Below are positions 44,785-54,549 of a stretch of DNA of 64,000 bases, one piece after another; position 1 is the first letter of the stretch; every line of letters starts with the position of its first letter. The notes beneath the pieces were generated by a model. The model had not been told where the DNA came from. It did not search any database and was given only the letters and a program-made list of their open reading frames with translations. A program made the translations under genes and the position numbers. This stretch comes from Sinorhizobium garamanticum. GTDB taxonomy: Bacteria; Pseudomonadota; Alphaproteobacteria; Rhizobiales; Rhizobiaceae. The DNA lies in assembly GCF_029892065.1 (NCBI RefSeq), contig NZ_CP120374.1:496001-560000 (forward strand), given 5' to 3'.

Positions 44785-45549
44785 TCAGTGGCGCAGATCT
44801 GTGAGGAACCGCTGCGCGCGCGGATGACGTGGGTTCTTAAAGAACTCTTCTGGTGGAGCGATTTCGAGGATCTGGCCGGCATCGATGAACCAGATGCGAT
44901 CGGCCACCTCGCGGGCGAAGCCCATTTCGTGGGTGACGCAGAGCATGGTCATGCCTTCGGCAGCAAGGCCCTTCATGACAGCGAGCACTTCACCAACCAT
45001 TTCCGGATCGAGCGCGCTGGTCGGCTCGTCGAACAGCATGACCGGCGGCTCCATGGCGAGCGCCCGGGCAATAGCCACGCGTTGCTGCTGGCCGCCGGAC
45101 AACTGACCTGGATAGGCTCCTGCCTTCTCGGCAAGACCGACCCGGTCGAGCAGCTTAAGCGCCCTCTCATGAGCGACGTCTGGCGCCACTCCCTTCACGC
45201 GGATCGGGGAGATCGTAACGTTTTCGACGACCGAGAGATGCGGGAACAGGTTGAAGTTCTGGAAGACGAACCCGATGCGGCTGCGCAAAAGGTTGAGTTC
45301 CTTAGTCCTCTTTTCGGCATGAATGTCTTGGCCATCCAGGGTAATCGATCCGCTGCTGATTTCTTCAAGGCGATTGATGGTGCGGATCAGCGTGGACTTG
45401 CCCGACCCGGACGGTCCGCAGATCACCACCACCTCGCCTCGCGCAACCTCGGCGTCGATGTTTTTCAGGACCGGATAGTTACCGTAGCTCTTGCAGACGT
45501 TGGAAAGACGGATCGTCTGCTGCTGGGGCGATGATGCTGACGTGATCAT
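44785..45549 (-). CDS. Polar-solute ABC ATPase
   Basis: A 254-residue GlnQ-type ATPase: Walker [13 protein letters not shown], signature [16 protein letters not shown], Walker [16 protein letters not shown] and H-loop CVTHEMGFA. It overlaps the upstream permease by 4 nt. Confidence 0.95.
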   Translation of the reverse strand: MITSASSPQQQTIRLSNVCKSYGNYPVLKNIDAEVARGEVVVICGPSGSGKSTLIRTINRLEEISSGSITLDGQDIHAEKRTKELNLLRSRIGFVFQNFNLFPHLSVVENVTISPIRVKGVAPDVAHERALKLLDRVGLAEKAGAYPGQLSGGQQQRVAIARALAMEPPVMLFDEPTSALDPEMVGEVLAVMKGLAAEGMTMLCVTHEMGFAREVADRIWFIDAGQILEIAPPEEFFKNPRHPRAQRFLTDLRH

Positions 45550-46304
45550 GGCTGCTCCGTTATGACTTTGACCTGCGCCAGCGACGCGGAGGACTCGCGA
45601 TACACCACTCCGGCACGCTTGCGGGCGATGCGTCGCTCAATGACGTTTGCGACGTGCGTGAGGCTCCAGCAGATGGCGTAGTAGACGACCGCGAGGATGA
45701 GAAACACCTGGAAGGGCTGCGTCAGAAGCTGGTTGTTGACCTGGCTTGCCGCGAACGTGAGATCAGGCACGTTGATGACATATCCGAGCGTGGTGTCCTT
45801 GATCGTCGCCACAAATGTCGAGATCATGCTCGGGATCATGTTGTAGAGCGCCTGGGGTAGGATGATGAGGCGCATCGCACCCATGTAGCTGTGGCCGAGC
45901 GCACGCGCCGCATCCATCTGGCCAGGTCCCAAGGCGACAATCCCCGCTCGCACCACCTCGCTTAGGAAGGCGCCCTGGTAGATTACCAGCGTCGTTAGCA
46001 TGGTGTAGAAGCTCGGGACGTCGGCTCCCGTGAGCAGCGGTACCAGGAAATAGCTCCACAGGATGAGCATCAGCAGCGGCACGCCGCGTGTGATGTAGAC
46101 GAGGGCCGTCACCGGCCACCGCAGCAGCGCCCACTTGGAGAGGCGCGCCAACGCGAGGAGAATGCTGACCGGGAAGGCAAGCGCGATGCTGAGCCCCGAG
46201 AGGATCAGTGTGTTCGCCAGTCCTCCGAGCGGGCCGTTCGGATACTGGCCGATCAGCAGCAGCAGCCAGTAGTCGTTGATGATATTGACGATGTCGCCGA
46301 TCAT
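45546..46304 (-). CDS. Polar-solute ABC permease 1
   Basis: A 252-residue HisM/GlnP-type permease with [15 protein letters not shown], then [20 protein letters not shown] and the EAA-type loop [20 protein letters not shown]. About five hydrophobic helices are visible. It overlaps its partner permease by 4 nt. Confidence 0.93.
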   Translation of the reverse strand: MIGDIVNIINDYWLLLLIGQYPNGPLGGLANTLILSGLSIALAFPVSILLALARLSKWALLRWPVTALVYITRGVPLLMLILWSYFLVPLLTGADVPSFYTMLTTLVIYQGAFLSEVVRAGIVALGPGQMDAARALGHSYMGAMRLIILPQALYNMIPSMISTFVATIKDTTLGYVINVPDLTFAASQVNNQLLTQPFQVFLILAVVYYAICWSLTHVANVIERRIARKRAGVVYRESSASLAQVKVITEQP

Positions 46305-47008
46305 GCGCGCGCCCTCCGTACCGGATCAGCGCGCATCGCGAAGTAGGCGCCGGCACCCATGATCAGCAGCGAGAAGACCAGATAGAGAACCGTGCCGACC
46401 AGATAGATCTCGAACGTGCGGAAGCTTAAGTTCTCGATCTCCTTCACCGCATGCGTCAGTTCGGGCGCTCCGATGACGATCGCAAGGCTGCTGTTCTTGA
46501 ACAGGGAGACGCTGTGATTGATGAGAGGCGGGAGCGCATTGCGCACGCCCTGCGGCATGATGATGAAGCGCATCGCCGAGAGATAGCTGTGTCCCAACGC
46601 CTTCGCCGCCTCCATCTGGCCGGGGCTGACAGAACGCAGGCCGGACCGGAGGTCCTCGCTGAAATAGGCTGCCTGACAAAGCCCGAGGCCAATCACCGCA
46701 AAGATCGTTTCGCCGTTGTGGGCTGTGAGCCAATCGGCCAGTCCCGAGGGCAACAGCGTGAATATGCCGAAATACCACAACATCAACTGCACGAGGGTCG
46801 GCACGTTGCGATGGTAGGAGACATAGGCTGCCACAGCGCGATCGCCGAAACGCGAAGGCGAAAACCGGATGCAGAGGAGGATGAGCGCAAGCGTCATCGC
46901 CAGAAGCCATGATCCGACATAGATGACGAACGTCATCTCGATCCCGTGCAGGAGCATCGCGACATATTCCTGATTTCTCAGGATGGCCGAAAGGTCGAAC
47001 CCGTTCAC
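46301..47008 (-). CDS. Polar-solute ABC permease 2
   Basis: A 235-residue partner permease. RNVPTLVQLMLWYFGIFTLL and the EAA-type loop MEAAKALGHSYLSAMRFIIM are visible. It overlaps the upstream SDR gene by 4 nt. Confidence 0.93.
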   Translation of the reverse strand: MNGFDLSAILRNQEYVAMLLHGIEMTFVIYVGSWLLAMTLALILLCIRFSPSRFGDRAVAAYVSYHRNVPTLVQLMLWYFGIFTLLPSGLADWLTAHNGETIFAVIGLGLCQAAYFSEDLRSGLRSVSPGQMEAAKALGHSYLSAMRFIIMPQGVRNALPPLINHSVSLFKNSSLAIVIGAPELTHAVKEIENLSFRTFEIYLVGTVLYLVFSLLIMGAGAYFAMRADPVRRARA

Positions 47009-47784
47009 GGCCTCGGCTCCTTCGACGTGCTGGGCTCCGCCGGGGCCTGCGGCTTGGCCGTCTGCAAACCGCCCATCACCTGCAATGTCGGCGTTATCTC
47101 CATATGCCCGATGTTGACTGCGACCGGCGCGGAAATCGCGAAGGCGATCGCCTCGGCGATATCGGCGGCCTGCGGCAGTTCAAACCCGTCGATGAAGCGC
47201 TCACGGACACTCGGGTCATTGCCATGAACGTGGTTGAATATGTCCGTCGCGACGCGGCCGGGGCAGATCTCTGTCACGCGCACGCGCTTGCCGAATGCAT
47301 CAATGCGCAACTGGTTCGACAGCATGGCGACGCCGGCCTTGACGGCATGATAGGTAGAGTTGCCGCCGAAATTATAATTGCCGGCAATCGAGGAGATGTT
47401 GATGACGTGCCCGCGATCGCGCTCCACCATCCCGGGCACGATCAGACGGCAAATATGCAGGACGGCGCGAAGGTTGACATCAACCAAGAGATCGATGTCC
47501 TCTTCGTCCGCTTGGAGGAATTTCTTTGGCCGATCGACGCCGGCATTGTTGACCAGAATATCGAAGTGCACGCGGTTCGCGAGATCGGCGATCGCCAGCC
47601 GATCGGTGACATCGATAACGTGCGCCATGCAGCCCGTACGCTCGGCCAACTCCTTCAGGGCGCCGGCGCTTCGGGCGATTGCATGTACTTCGATATCCTC
47701 ACGGCGAAGCCGCTCTACGACTGCAGCGCCGATACCGGAGGAAGCGCCGGTCACCAATGCGGTCTTGTAATCGGAGAATGGCAT
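47005..47784 (-). CDS. Short-chain dehydrogenase
   Basis: A 259-residue SDR starting at MPFSDYKTA; AAAAAAGGGGATCAGA gives its ribosome site (an ATG 30 nt upstream is possible). The cofactor motif is TGASSGIGAAVVE, NNAGVDRPKKF follows, and the catalytic Ser, Tyr and Lys lie in NISSIAGNYN and YHAVKAGV. It is first in the minus-strand operon that continues through the ABC importer to idnD. The substrate is unknown, probably the first oxidation step of the imported compound. Confidence 0.88.
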   Translation of the reverse strand: MPFSDYKTALVTGASSGIGAAVVERLRREDIEVHAIARSAGALKELAERTGCMAHVIDVTDRLAIADLANRVHFDILVNNAGVDRPKKFLQADEEDIDLLVDVNLRAVLHICRLIVPGMVERDRGHVINISSIAGNYNFGGNSTYHAVKAGVAMLSNQLRIDAFGKRVRVTEICPGRVATDIFNHVHGNDPSVRERFIDGFELPQAADIAEAIAFAISAPVAVNIGHMEITPTLQVMGGLQTAKPQAPAEPSTSKEPRP

Positions 47785-47846
47785 TCTGATCCCCTTTTTT
47801 GTTGTGTTGGACATTAGCGGAGCTTTAACTCTCTGCCTAAGACCGA

Positions 47847-47864
47847 TTATTTTTGGAGCAATAA
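47847..47864. promoter_or_regulatory. Dyad in the SDR/LysR divergent gap
   Basis: TTATT and AATAA flank 8 bases, and ATAAGCAACTTTTAT overlaps to the right. Such AT-rich interrupted dyads in the divergent gap next to a LysR gene are typical LysR binding sites. No footprint evidence is available. Confidence 0.4.
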
Positions 47865-48025
47865 GCAACTTTTATGGAGCTTGGCCGGCAGCGGACGAAC
47901 GGTCCAAAACGCGGGAAATCTTGCCTTTTACTCAAGGGCGAAACGGCTTCGGTCGTGCTCGCTTTGCAAAATCAGGGGCGCGTCTGTAAACATGCTCCTG
48001 CGAAGATCAAAGAACGCCAATCCCC

Positions 48026-48931
48026 ATGGATATAAGACGCCTCAAATCCTTCATCGTCATCGTGGACAGCGGCAGCATAACGCGTGCGGCGGATATCCTG
48101 CACCTGGCCCAGCCGGCACTGAGCCAGCAACTGGCGGCACTGGAGGAACATTTCGGCCAGAAACTGCTGATCAGAAGCCAGCAGGGCGTCACCATGACCG
48201 ATGCCGGACATGCGGTCTATCGGCATGCGCAGATCATCCTGCGCCAGATGGAACAGGCGCAGGCAGACGCCGCGGCCGCAGGTAATTCGCTTGCGGGGCG
48301 TGTTTCCGTGGGTCTCGTGCCGTTCAGCAGCGCCGCCACGCTCTCCGTCGACCTCCTCGCGGAAACGAGGAAAAGGCATCCCGGGATCTTGCTTCATCTG
48401 ACAGAAAGCGTCGGTCAAACCTATAGTCAGATGATCATGAACGGCCGATTGGAAATGGCGCTGATTCATGGTGTCGGTCCAATCAAGGGCGTCCGGTTCG
48501 AACCTATCCTCAACGAGGAATTCTATTTCGTTGCGCACCGAAATTTCGCGATCGAAGCGGATTCGAAACCGGTGCCGGTCGGTTCGCTGGACGGGATGCC
48601 GATGCTGTTACCACCGGTCTACAATTTCGTGCGCCGCGCCGTTGATACGGCCTTCACGCGCAGCCGGATCAATCTCAAGGTGGTGGCGGAAGTGGAAATC
48701 GTGCGCACGCTCGCCCGCGCGGTGGGCGGCGGCCTAGGCGCGACCATCATGCCCAAGGCCATCGCCGATCGCATCGTATCGGAATCAAGCGAACCTCTCG
48801 TTTGCCGGCTGGTCTCCCCAAGGATCGAGGAAACCCTGTCTCTTTGCACGTCCGATCAGGGCTCGCTGTCGGAGCCGGCATTCGCCGTCAAGGACATACT
48901 CGTTGAGCTGACTGAGCGACTGAAACTCTGA
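48026..48931 (+). CDS. LysR-family regulator
   Basis: A 301-residue LTTR. The helix-turn-helix is at residues 3-60 (DIRRLKSFIVIVDSGSITRA; PALSQQLAALEEHFGQKLLI), followed by a periplasmic-binding-like effector domain. It is divergent from the SDR/ABC/sugar-acid operon and is its likely regulator. The alternative target is the aminotransferase operon that converges on it from the other side. Confidence 0.92.
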   Translation: MDIRRLKSFIVIVDSGSITRAADILHLAQPALSQQLAALEEHFGQKLLIRSQQGVTMTDAGHAVYRHAQIILRQMEQAQADAAAAGNSLAGRVSVGLVPFSSAATLSVDLLAETRKRHPGILLHLTESVGQTYSQMIMNGRLEMALIHGVGPIKGVRFEPILNEEFYFVAHRNFAIEADSKPVPVGSLDGMPMLLPPVYNFVRRAVDTAFTRSRINLKVVAEVEIVRTLARAVGGGLGATIMPKAIADRIVSESSEPLVCRLVSPRIEETLSLCTSDQGSLSEPAFAVKDILVELTERLKL

Positions 48932-48983
48932 AGCCCGCGAGCTGGTGCTGGTCCCTCCGGGCCGGAAGGCTGCGGCTCATGGA

Positions 48984-50195
48984 TCAGCGCATATCCCTGC
49001 AAAATTGGGCGATGCGCGCGCAGCCCTCGTTCAGCATTTCCATGCTTGTCGCGTAGGAAATGCGGAAATATGGGCTCATCCCATAGGCCGCGCCCTGCAC
49101 CGTCGCGACGTGGTGCTCATCCACCAAAGCCATGACGAAATCGACATCGGTCTCGATCTTGCGTCCACCCTTCGAGGTCTTGCCGATCAGGCCGGCAATA
49201 TTGGGATAGATATAGAAGGCGCCTTCAGGCTTGTGGCAGCGCAACCCTTCGATCTTCGCCACTTGGCCCAGGACGAAATCGCGCCTTTCCCTGTAGATTG
49301 CCGCCCGCTCCTTGAGGAGGTCCTGAGGACCATCCAGCGCCGCGATGGCTGCGGCCTGCGTCACGGTGGTGATGCCACCTCCGTTCTGGCCGTTGACGTT
49401 GCTGATTGCGCGGATCAGTTCCTTCGAGCCGCTGGCGCAATATCCCAACCGCCAACCAGTCATGGCATAGGCCTTGGAGACGCCGTTCATCGTCAGGACA
49501 CGATCATAGAGACCGGGTTCGGCATCGGCGATGGTGCAGAATTCGAATCCGTCATAGACCAGGTGCTCGTAGATATCGTCGGTCAGGATCCAGACATGCG
49601 GATGGCGCAGCATGACTTCAGCGATTGCGGCCATTTCCGCGCGCGAGCAGGCTGCCCCGGTCGGATTGTTCGGAAAATTGAGGATAAGCCATTTGGTGCG
49701 CGGCGTGATCGCGGCCGCAAGGTCCTCGGGACGCAGCTTGAACCCAGCCTGTTCGAAGCAGGGCACAGCCACCGGGACGCCGCCGGCAAACTTGACAATA
49801 TCGGCGTAGCTGACCCACGACGGTGTAGGGATGACGACCTCATCGCCCGGATTACAGGTGGCGAGCATCGCGTTGAAGATCACCTGTTTTCCGCCGCCGG
49901 AAACGACGATTTGGGTGGCATCGTAATCGAGATTGTTGTCCCTCTTGAACTTCCTGCTGATCGCAGCCTTCAGCGCCGGAGTGCCATCCATCGGCGGATA
50001 CTTCGTGTCGCCGCCCAGTGCTGCGGCATGGGCCGCCTCGATCGCATGGGCGGGCGTCGGAAAATCCGGCTCCCCGGAGGAGAGACTCACGACCTTGATC
50101 CCCTCGGCGGCCAGTTCCCTGGCGCGTTGGGTCATGGCGGCGGATGCGGAGATGGAAACGTTTTTCAGACGGTCGGCTATGGAAGACATCGACAT
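48984..50195 (-). CDS. Class I/II aminotransferase
   Basis: A 403-residue PLP enzyme of the aspartate aminotransferase Ib group. NNPTGAACSR, the Asp/Tyr in DDIYEHLVYDG, the PLP lysine in NGVSKAYAMTGWRLGY and the C-terminal Arg in FRISYATSME are visible. It follows PxpA in the carboxylase/hydrolase operon. If that operon opens a lactam or amide to an amino acid such as glutamate, this enzyme could remove the amino group (inference). Confidence 0.9.
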   Translation of the reverse strand: MSMSSIADRLKNVSISASAAMTQRARELAAEGIKVVSLSSGEPDFPTPAHAIEAAHAAALGGDTKYPPMDGTPALKAAISRKFKRDNNLDYDATQIVVSGGGKQVIFNAMLATCNPGDEVVIPTPSWVSYADIVKFAGGVPVAVPCFEQAGFKLRPEDLAAAITPRTKWLILNFPNNPTGAACSRAEMAAIAEVMLRHPHVWILTDDIYEHLVYDGFEFCTIADAEPGLYDRVLTMNGVSKAYAMTGWRLGYCASGSKELIRAISNVNGQNGGGITTVTQAAAIAALDGPQDLLKERAAIYRERRDFVLGQVAKIEGLRCHKPEGAFYIYPNIAGLIGKTSKGGRKIETDVDFVMALVDEHHVATVQGAAYGMSPYFRISYATSMEMLNEGCARIAQFCRDMR

Positions 50196-50237
50196 GATCT
50201 TTCGGTGAGATGGAAAACGTGGCGATCAGCGACCTGA

Positions 50238-51005
50238 TCAGGATGCAAGTTCGGCCGCGGGCGCGAGCGTGGCGCCGTAGGCCTCGATTTCACTGCGGAC
50301 GATGCGGGCAAGCTCCAGAGAGCCGGGCGTATCGCTATGGACGAGGATGGAGCGTGCAGGCATGGCAATGACGGTGCCGTCGATCGCCTCGATGCTTCCG
50401 TCGGTCAGAAAACGGCGCACCCGGGCCCGTACCGACGCCTCATCCTTGACCAATGCGCCTGGCAGGCCGCGCGCCACCAGCTTGCCACCGGCATCATAGG
50501 CGCGGTCGGCCAGGAACAACGCCAGCGTCTTGAGCCCGGCACGTTTGGCGGCCTTTTCAATTTCGCTCTGCGGGGTCACAAACACCGCAAGACGCGGATC
50601 CACGGTGGAAATGGCATCCATCATCAGATCGGCGAGCGCGGGATCGCGATTGACCATATTCCCCATGGCCGCATGAAAGCTGAAATGGCCGACGGTCATC
50701 TGCTCGCTTTTGGCGATCGCGATCAGCGCGCCGAGCTGGTAGAGCATCTGCTGCCGCAACTCGTCCGACTGGAACGGCATCTCGCGCCGACCGAAACCGG
50801 ACCGATCCGGCAGGCCCGGATGCGCGCCGACACCGACGCGGTTTTTCTTCGCGAGCCGCACCATGCGCGCCATCGTATCCGGGTCACCGCCATGAAAGCC
50901 GCAGGCGATGTTGGCCGACGAAACGACTTTCATCATCGCCTCGTCATCGCATAGCCGATAAGGACCGAAACCTTCGCCCATGTCGGAATTCAGATCGATC
51001 TTCAC
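50238..51005 (-). CDS. pxpA: LamB/YcsF protein, 5-oxoprolinase subunit A-like
   Basis: A 255-residue protein with the strongly conserved family start KIDLNSDMGEGFGPYRLCDD, then ANIACGFHGGDPDTM and GVGAHPGLPDRSGFGRR. PxpA with PxpB and PxpC makes the prokaryotic ATP-dependent 5-oxoprolinase. Homologues next to biotin carboxylases may serve related lactams or amides. The gene lies 32 nt after pxpC. Confidence 0.9.
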   Translation of the reverse strand: MKIDLNSDMGEGFGPYRLCDDEAMMKVVSSANIACGFHGGDPDTMARMVRLAKKNRVGVGAHPGLPDRSGFGRREMPFQSDELRQQMLYQLGALIAIAKSEQMTVGHFSFHAAMGNMVNRDPALADLMMDAISTVDPRLAVFVTPQSEIEKAAKRAGLKTLALFLADRAYDAGGKLVARGLPGALVKDEASVRARVRRFLTDGSIEAIDGTVIAMPARSILVHSDTPGSLELARIVRSEIEAYGATLAPAAELAS

Positions 51006-51036
51006 CGCTTCCTCCTTTTGACCGGTTCACTTGTCG

Positions 51037-52032
51037 TCAGGTCATCGCCTTCAACGCGCGCTTGATCATCTGCGACGTCTGCCTGACATCTTCGATGTAC
51101 CTGGCAGCGGTCTGCTCGACCGCTCGCGCCTCGGCGTGCGTCGAGCGGATGAATCGCAACCGGCTGCCGATGCGTGCCTGGCCGAGCCGCCACAGGTCGC
51201 ATTCGATGACCCCGGCAATCTTTGGGTAGCCCCCCGCCGTGTTGGCGTCGCTCATCTGGATGATCGGCTCTCCTCCGGGCGGCACCTGAATCACGCCCGG
51301 CACAACACCATGGGAGCGCATCTCGATCGTCGCCGTTGGTTTGATGGGCTCACCGGACAAGCGATAGCCGGTCCGGTCGCTGCGCGAGGAAATACGCCAA
51401 GCCTGATTCCAGAAAGCCTCCCCATCAGAGGCAAACAGCTCATGCTCGCCGGCGGCAATCGCTCGGATCGGCAGCACGCCATCGACCGGAGCCGGAAATA
51501 CATCGCGCAGCGCGACAGTCGGCTCGACTACGGCGATTCCGCTTGCTGGCAGCGGCAGTGCATCGGAATGCGTGCCGATCTCGATCCGGTCGCCGTCGAC
51601 CAGAGGCCGACCGCTGTTTCCCCCGAAACCGCCGCGCAGTGCGGTGCTTCGGGAGCCCATGAGAACCGGCACGTCGAGTCCCCCGCCGACAACCACATAA
51701 GCGCGCGCGAGCGTCGGCGGCTGCCTCAGCTCGAGGATCTGGCCTGTTTCGGCGACGTGGGTGCACCATGGAAGCAGTTCCCTTCCGTCCAGCACCGGAT
51801 GGCCATCCGCGCCGGTGACGGCAAAAGCCACACGAGCCTCGAAACGCAGTTTGAAAGGAAAGGTCTGAACCTCAATGGCAGCCGCGCCGTCGTCATTGCC
51901 AACAAGAATGTTGCCAATCCTGACAGCGAGCGGGTCCATGGCGCCGCTGGCAGACACACCGATATCGCGATAACCGGGGCGGCCAAGGTCCTGCACCGTA
52001 TTGAATGGACCGGCTTCGATGATCTCGATCAT
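51037..52032 (-). CDS. pxpC: Biotin-dependent carboxyltransferase family, PxpC-like
   Basis: About 331 residues starting at MIEIIEAGPFN; the ATG overlaps the pxpB stop. Family landmarks: TVQDLGRPGYRDIGVSASGA, MDPLAVRIGNILVGND and RSDRTGYRLSGEPI. It is homologous to the second half of the urea carboxylase carboxyltransferase domain (KipA). With biotin carboxylase and BCCP in the same operon, a real carboxyl-transfer step is plausible. Confidence 0.9.
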   Translation of the reverse strand: MIEIIEAGPFNTVQDLGRPGYRDIGVSASGAMDPLAVRIGNILVGNDDGAAAIEVQTFPFKLRFEARVAFAVTGADGHPVLDGRELLPWCTHVAETGQILELRQPPTLARAYVVVGGGLDVPVLMGSRSTALRGGFGGNSGRPLVDGDRIEIGTHSDALPLPASGIAVVEPTVALRDVFPAPVDGVLPIRAIAAGEHELFASDGEAFWNQAWRISSRSDRTGYRLSGEPIKPTATIEMRSHGVVPGVIQVPPGGEPIIQMSDANTAGGYPKIAGVIECDLWRLGQARIGSRLRFIRSTHAEARAVEQTAARYIEDVRQTSQMIKRALKAMT

Positions 52033-52736
52033 AGCTCGATCCTCGCCGGCACGAAGCGGACCGTGTCGCCCGGCGCCATCAATGCGGGCGTCGGAGAGGT
52101 TGGATCGAACATCTGGAGTTCTGCGTAGCCGAGCGAATTCCACCCGTTCGGACCGGTCAGCATCGCAACGCCCGTCTGCATCCCGCCGATCGTCACACAG
52201 CCCTTCTCCATCCTGAGCGACGGAACGGTCTTCCTGGGCATGTATATTCGGGGATCGAGCCCGTGGAGGTAGCCAAACCCGGGGGCGCTTCCCAGGGCAA
52301 AGACGCGGTAGGTCGCCTCATGATGAATGCGCACGACCTCGCGATCGCTCAGCCCCGAAAAGTCGCAGATGGCGGGAAGATCGATCGCGTAATCTCCGCC
52401 GTAGTGGACCGGGATGTCGATCGACTTTCCGGTGAGATCAAGGCTCTCAGCATTATTCCACGCTTCAAGCAGCCGGCCGACGACGATTTCGGGATCCTCG
52501 GGCGTTTCCTTCAATATCGACAAAAGGTTGGTCATGCCGGGGATCACTTCCGCGATATCCACCCAACGCCTAACTGTCTGGGATAGGGCCCAAATCCGGC
52601 GCTGCGCAGGGAGGTCGAAATCTCCCGGTACTTCGAGAAGGAAGGCACGGGCACCGATGAACGAGACCCGCGCTCGTCCTTTGGTCGCCGGAACGATCAC
52701 GCGTGATGACGCAAGGATGTTCGAAGTGACAGTCAT
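52029..52736 (-). CDS. pxpB: PxpB/KipI-like subunit
   Basis: A 235-residue protein of the 5-oxoprolinase B/allophanate hydrolase subunit 1 group: IPVHYGGDYAIDLPAICDFS, HHEATYRVFALGSAPGFGYL and PRKTVPSLRMEKGCVTIGGM are diagnostic. It forms the carboxyltransferase-like pair with PxpC. It overlaps its neighbours on both sides by 4 nt. Confidence 0.9.
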   Translation of the reverse strand: MTVTSNILASSRVIVPATKGRARVSFIGARAFLLEVPGDFDLPAQRRIWALSQTVRRWVDIAEVIPGMTNLLSILKETPEDPEIVVGRLLEAWNNAESLDLTGKSIDIPVHYGGDYAIDLPAICDFSGLSDREVVRIHHEATYRVFALGSAPGFGYLHGLDPRIYMPRKTVPSLRMEKGCVTIGGMQTGVAMLTGPNGWNSLGYAELQMFDPTSPTPALMAPGDTVRFVPARIEL

Positions 52737-53161
52737 TGTTGTGGCTCGATTTCGAACAGGGGATCACCGAACCCGACCAGGGCATCGGGTTCTGTCAGCC
52801 GTCTGGTCAGCAAGCCGGACCGGCCGGCAGGAATGGGAAGCAGGACGGAACCGATGCGTAGGAAGCCGATCACCTCCTTGTCGGAAACCGCACGCGGGAG
52901 TTGCCCGGCTTCGGCGGGAGCCGAAGGGCGCAAGGCGCAGAAGCGGCCCGCCATCGGCGCCTTGACGATCGCTGCCGGTGCCGCCGCCAAATCTGGCGGC
53001 GCATTTCCGGTGAGGCTGACCCGAGCGCCCCCTCCCTTCGAAACGACTATGCGCAGATGTGCGCCTGCCTTGGAGATTTCCAGGCCGTCGACACCCGCCG
53101 CGATCAGTGCGTCGGTCAGGACTGCGATCGTCGCCGGATCGCTGAAATCGATCGCGCTCAT
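52733..53161 (-). CDS. BCCP-like protein without the biotinyl lysine
   Basis: A 142-residue protein starting at MSAIDFSDPA, with GGAGGACAGC before the ATG. The layout is that of a biotin carboxyl carrier: an N-terminal helix region, a linker, then a lipoyl/biotinyl-type beta barrel (IVKAPMAGRFCALRPSAP; FGDPLFEIEP). Where biotin carriers have EAMKM, it reads LRIGSVLLPIPAGRSGLL, with no Met-Lys pair. It cannot be biotinylated in the usual way. A normal BCCP is encoded two genes upstream, so this may be a structural or regulatory paralogue. Confidence 0.8.
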   Translation of the reverse strand: MSAIDFSDPATIAVLTDALIAAGVDGLEISKAGAHLRIVVSKGGGARVSLTGNAPPDLAAAPAAIVKAPMAGRFCALRPSAPAEAGQLPRAVSDKEVIGFLRIGSVLLPIPAGRSGLLTRRLTEPDALVGFGDPLFEIEPQQ

Positions 53162-54549
53162 GCTGTCCTCCGTTGCCTGAGCCATTGCTCGAGGTAATGG
53201 ATGTCCGTCTCTCCACGGGCAAAGGCTTCATCCTCGAAGAGCGCGCGCAGGACCGGCAGATTGGTGGAAATTCCCTCCACCCGCGTGGCTGCCAGCGCCT
53301 CGCGCATTTTCGCCATTGCTTTCGCCCGGGTCGGCGCATGGACGATCAACTTGGCAATCAGGGAGTCGTAGTAGGGCGAAACCCTGTAGCCGGCGTGGAT
53401 ATGCGTGTCGACGCGAATGCCCGGCCCCTCGGGCAAAGCAAGATCGGTGATGAGGCCGGCCGAAGGCAGGAAGCTGTCGGGATCCTCTGCATTGATGCGG
53501 CATTCGAAAGAATGCCCATCGCATCTCACGTCGCCCTGACGCAAATCCAGGGGCTCTCCCTGCGCAGTCCTGATCTGGGCATGGACGATATCGATGCCGC
53601 TGGTCATTTCCGTGACCGGATGTTCGACCTGCAGGCGCGTATTCATCTCGATGAAATAGAACGCACCATTCTCGTAGAGGAATTCGAAGGTTCCGACGCC
53701 GCGATAGCCGATCTGCCGACAGGCCTTCGCACAAGCCATTCCGACAGGGCGGATCACATCCGGCGCAATGCCCGGCGCTGGCGCCTCCTCCACTACCTTC
53801 TGGTGACGGCGCTGCATCGAACAATCACGATGCCCGAGCCAGACGGCATTGCAATGGGCATCGCAGAGCACCTGGATCTCGATGTGCCGCGGCTGCTCAA
53901 GAAACTTCTCCATGTAGAGCTCGGGCGAACCGAACGCCTGACGGGCTTCCTCCCGGGTCAAGGCGATTGCCTCGTGCAACGCGTCGATCTCCCGCACGAC
54001 GCGCATGCCCCTCCCGCCCCCACCGCCGGCGGCCTTGATGATGACAGGATATCCGATCTCCTGTGCTATGCGTTCGACGGCGACGGAATCACCGGGAAGT
54101 GACGTATCCGGACCGGGCACGCAGGGTACGCCTGCGCCGACCATCGCCCGTTTCGCCGATATCTTGTCGCCCATGGTCGCGATCGATGAAGCCTCTGGCC
54201 CGATAAAAACAAGGCCGGCGTTTTCGACCTCTTTGGAGAACGTCGCGCTTTCCGACAGGAACCCATAACCCGGATGGACGGCCCCTGCGCCGGTCAGACG
54301 CGCCGCCAGGAGGATCGCGTCCTGATTGAGATAGCTCTTTGCCGCATTCGAGGGACCAATGCATAGAAAGCCGTCGGCAGTCTTGCCATACGGCGCGTGC
54401 TTGTCTGCCTCGGAACAGATCGCAACCGTCTTTAGACCGAGTTCACGGCAGGCGCGCTGGATCCGTGCGGCGATCTCCCCCCGATTGGCGATCAGCACCG
54501 TATCGAAACTTTGCTTGGCCGACGCAGTGTTATCGAGAGACTCGGCCAT
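53158..54549 (-). CDS. Biotin carboxylase
   Basis: A 463-residue AccC-type enzyme. It opens with VLIANRGEIAARIQRACREL. The ATP-grasp glycine loop is KAAGGGGGRGMR, and the signature EMNTRLQVEHPVTEM is present, as is HRDCSMQRRHQKVVEEAPAP. It carboxylates the biotin of the neighbouring BCCP using ATP and bicarbonate. Its stop overlaps the BCCP-like gene's start by 4 nt, and its ATG shares one base with the BCCP stop. In this context it likely serves the amide/lactam carboxylase rather than fatty acid synthesis. Confidence 0.93.
   Translation of the reverse strand: MAESLDNTASAKQSFDTVLIANRGEIAARIQRACRELGLKTVAICSEADKHAPYGKTADGFLCIGPSNAAKSYLNQDAILLAARLTGAGAVHPGYGFLSESATFSKEVENAGLVFIGPEASSIATMGDKISAKRAMVGAGVPCVPGPDTSLPGDSVAVERIAQEIGYPVIIKAAGGGGGRGMRVVREIDALHEAIALTREEARQAFGSPELYMEKFLEQPRHIEIQVLCDAHCNAVWLGHRDCSMQRRHQKVVEEAPAPGIAPDVIRPVGMACAKACRQIGYRGVGTFEFLYENGAFYFIEMNTRLQVEHPVTEMTSGIDIVHAQIRTAQGEPLDLRQGDVRCDGHSFECRINAEDPDSFLPSAGLITDLALPEGPGIRVDTHIHAGYRVSPYYDSLIAKLIVHAPTRAKAMAKMREALAATRVEGISTNLPVLRALFEDEAFARGETDIHYLEQWLRQRRTA

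Noticed and set aside
48932..48983. A bidirectional terminator between the LysR and aminotransferase genes
   Set aside because: The CCCTCCGG/CCGGAAGG dyad is short and imperfect, so the evidence is too weak to list.
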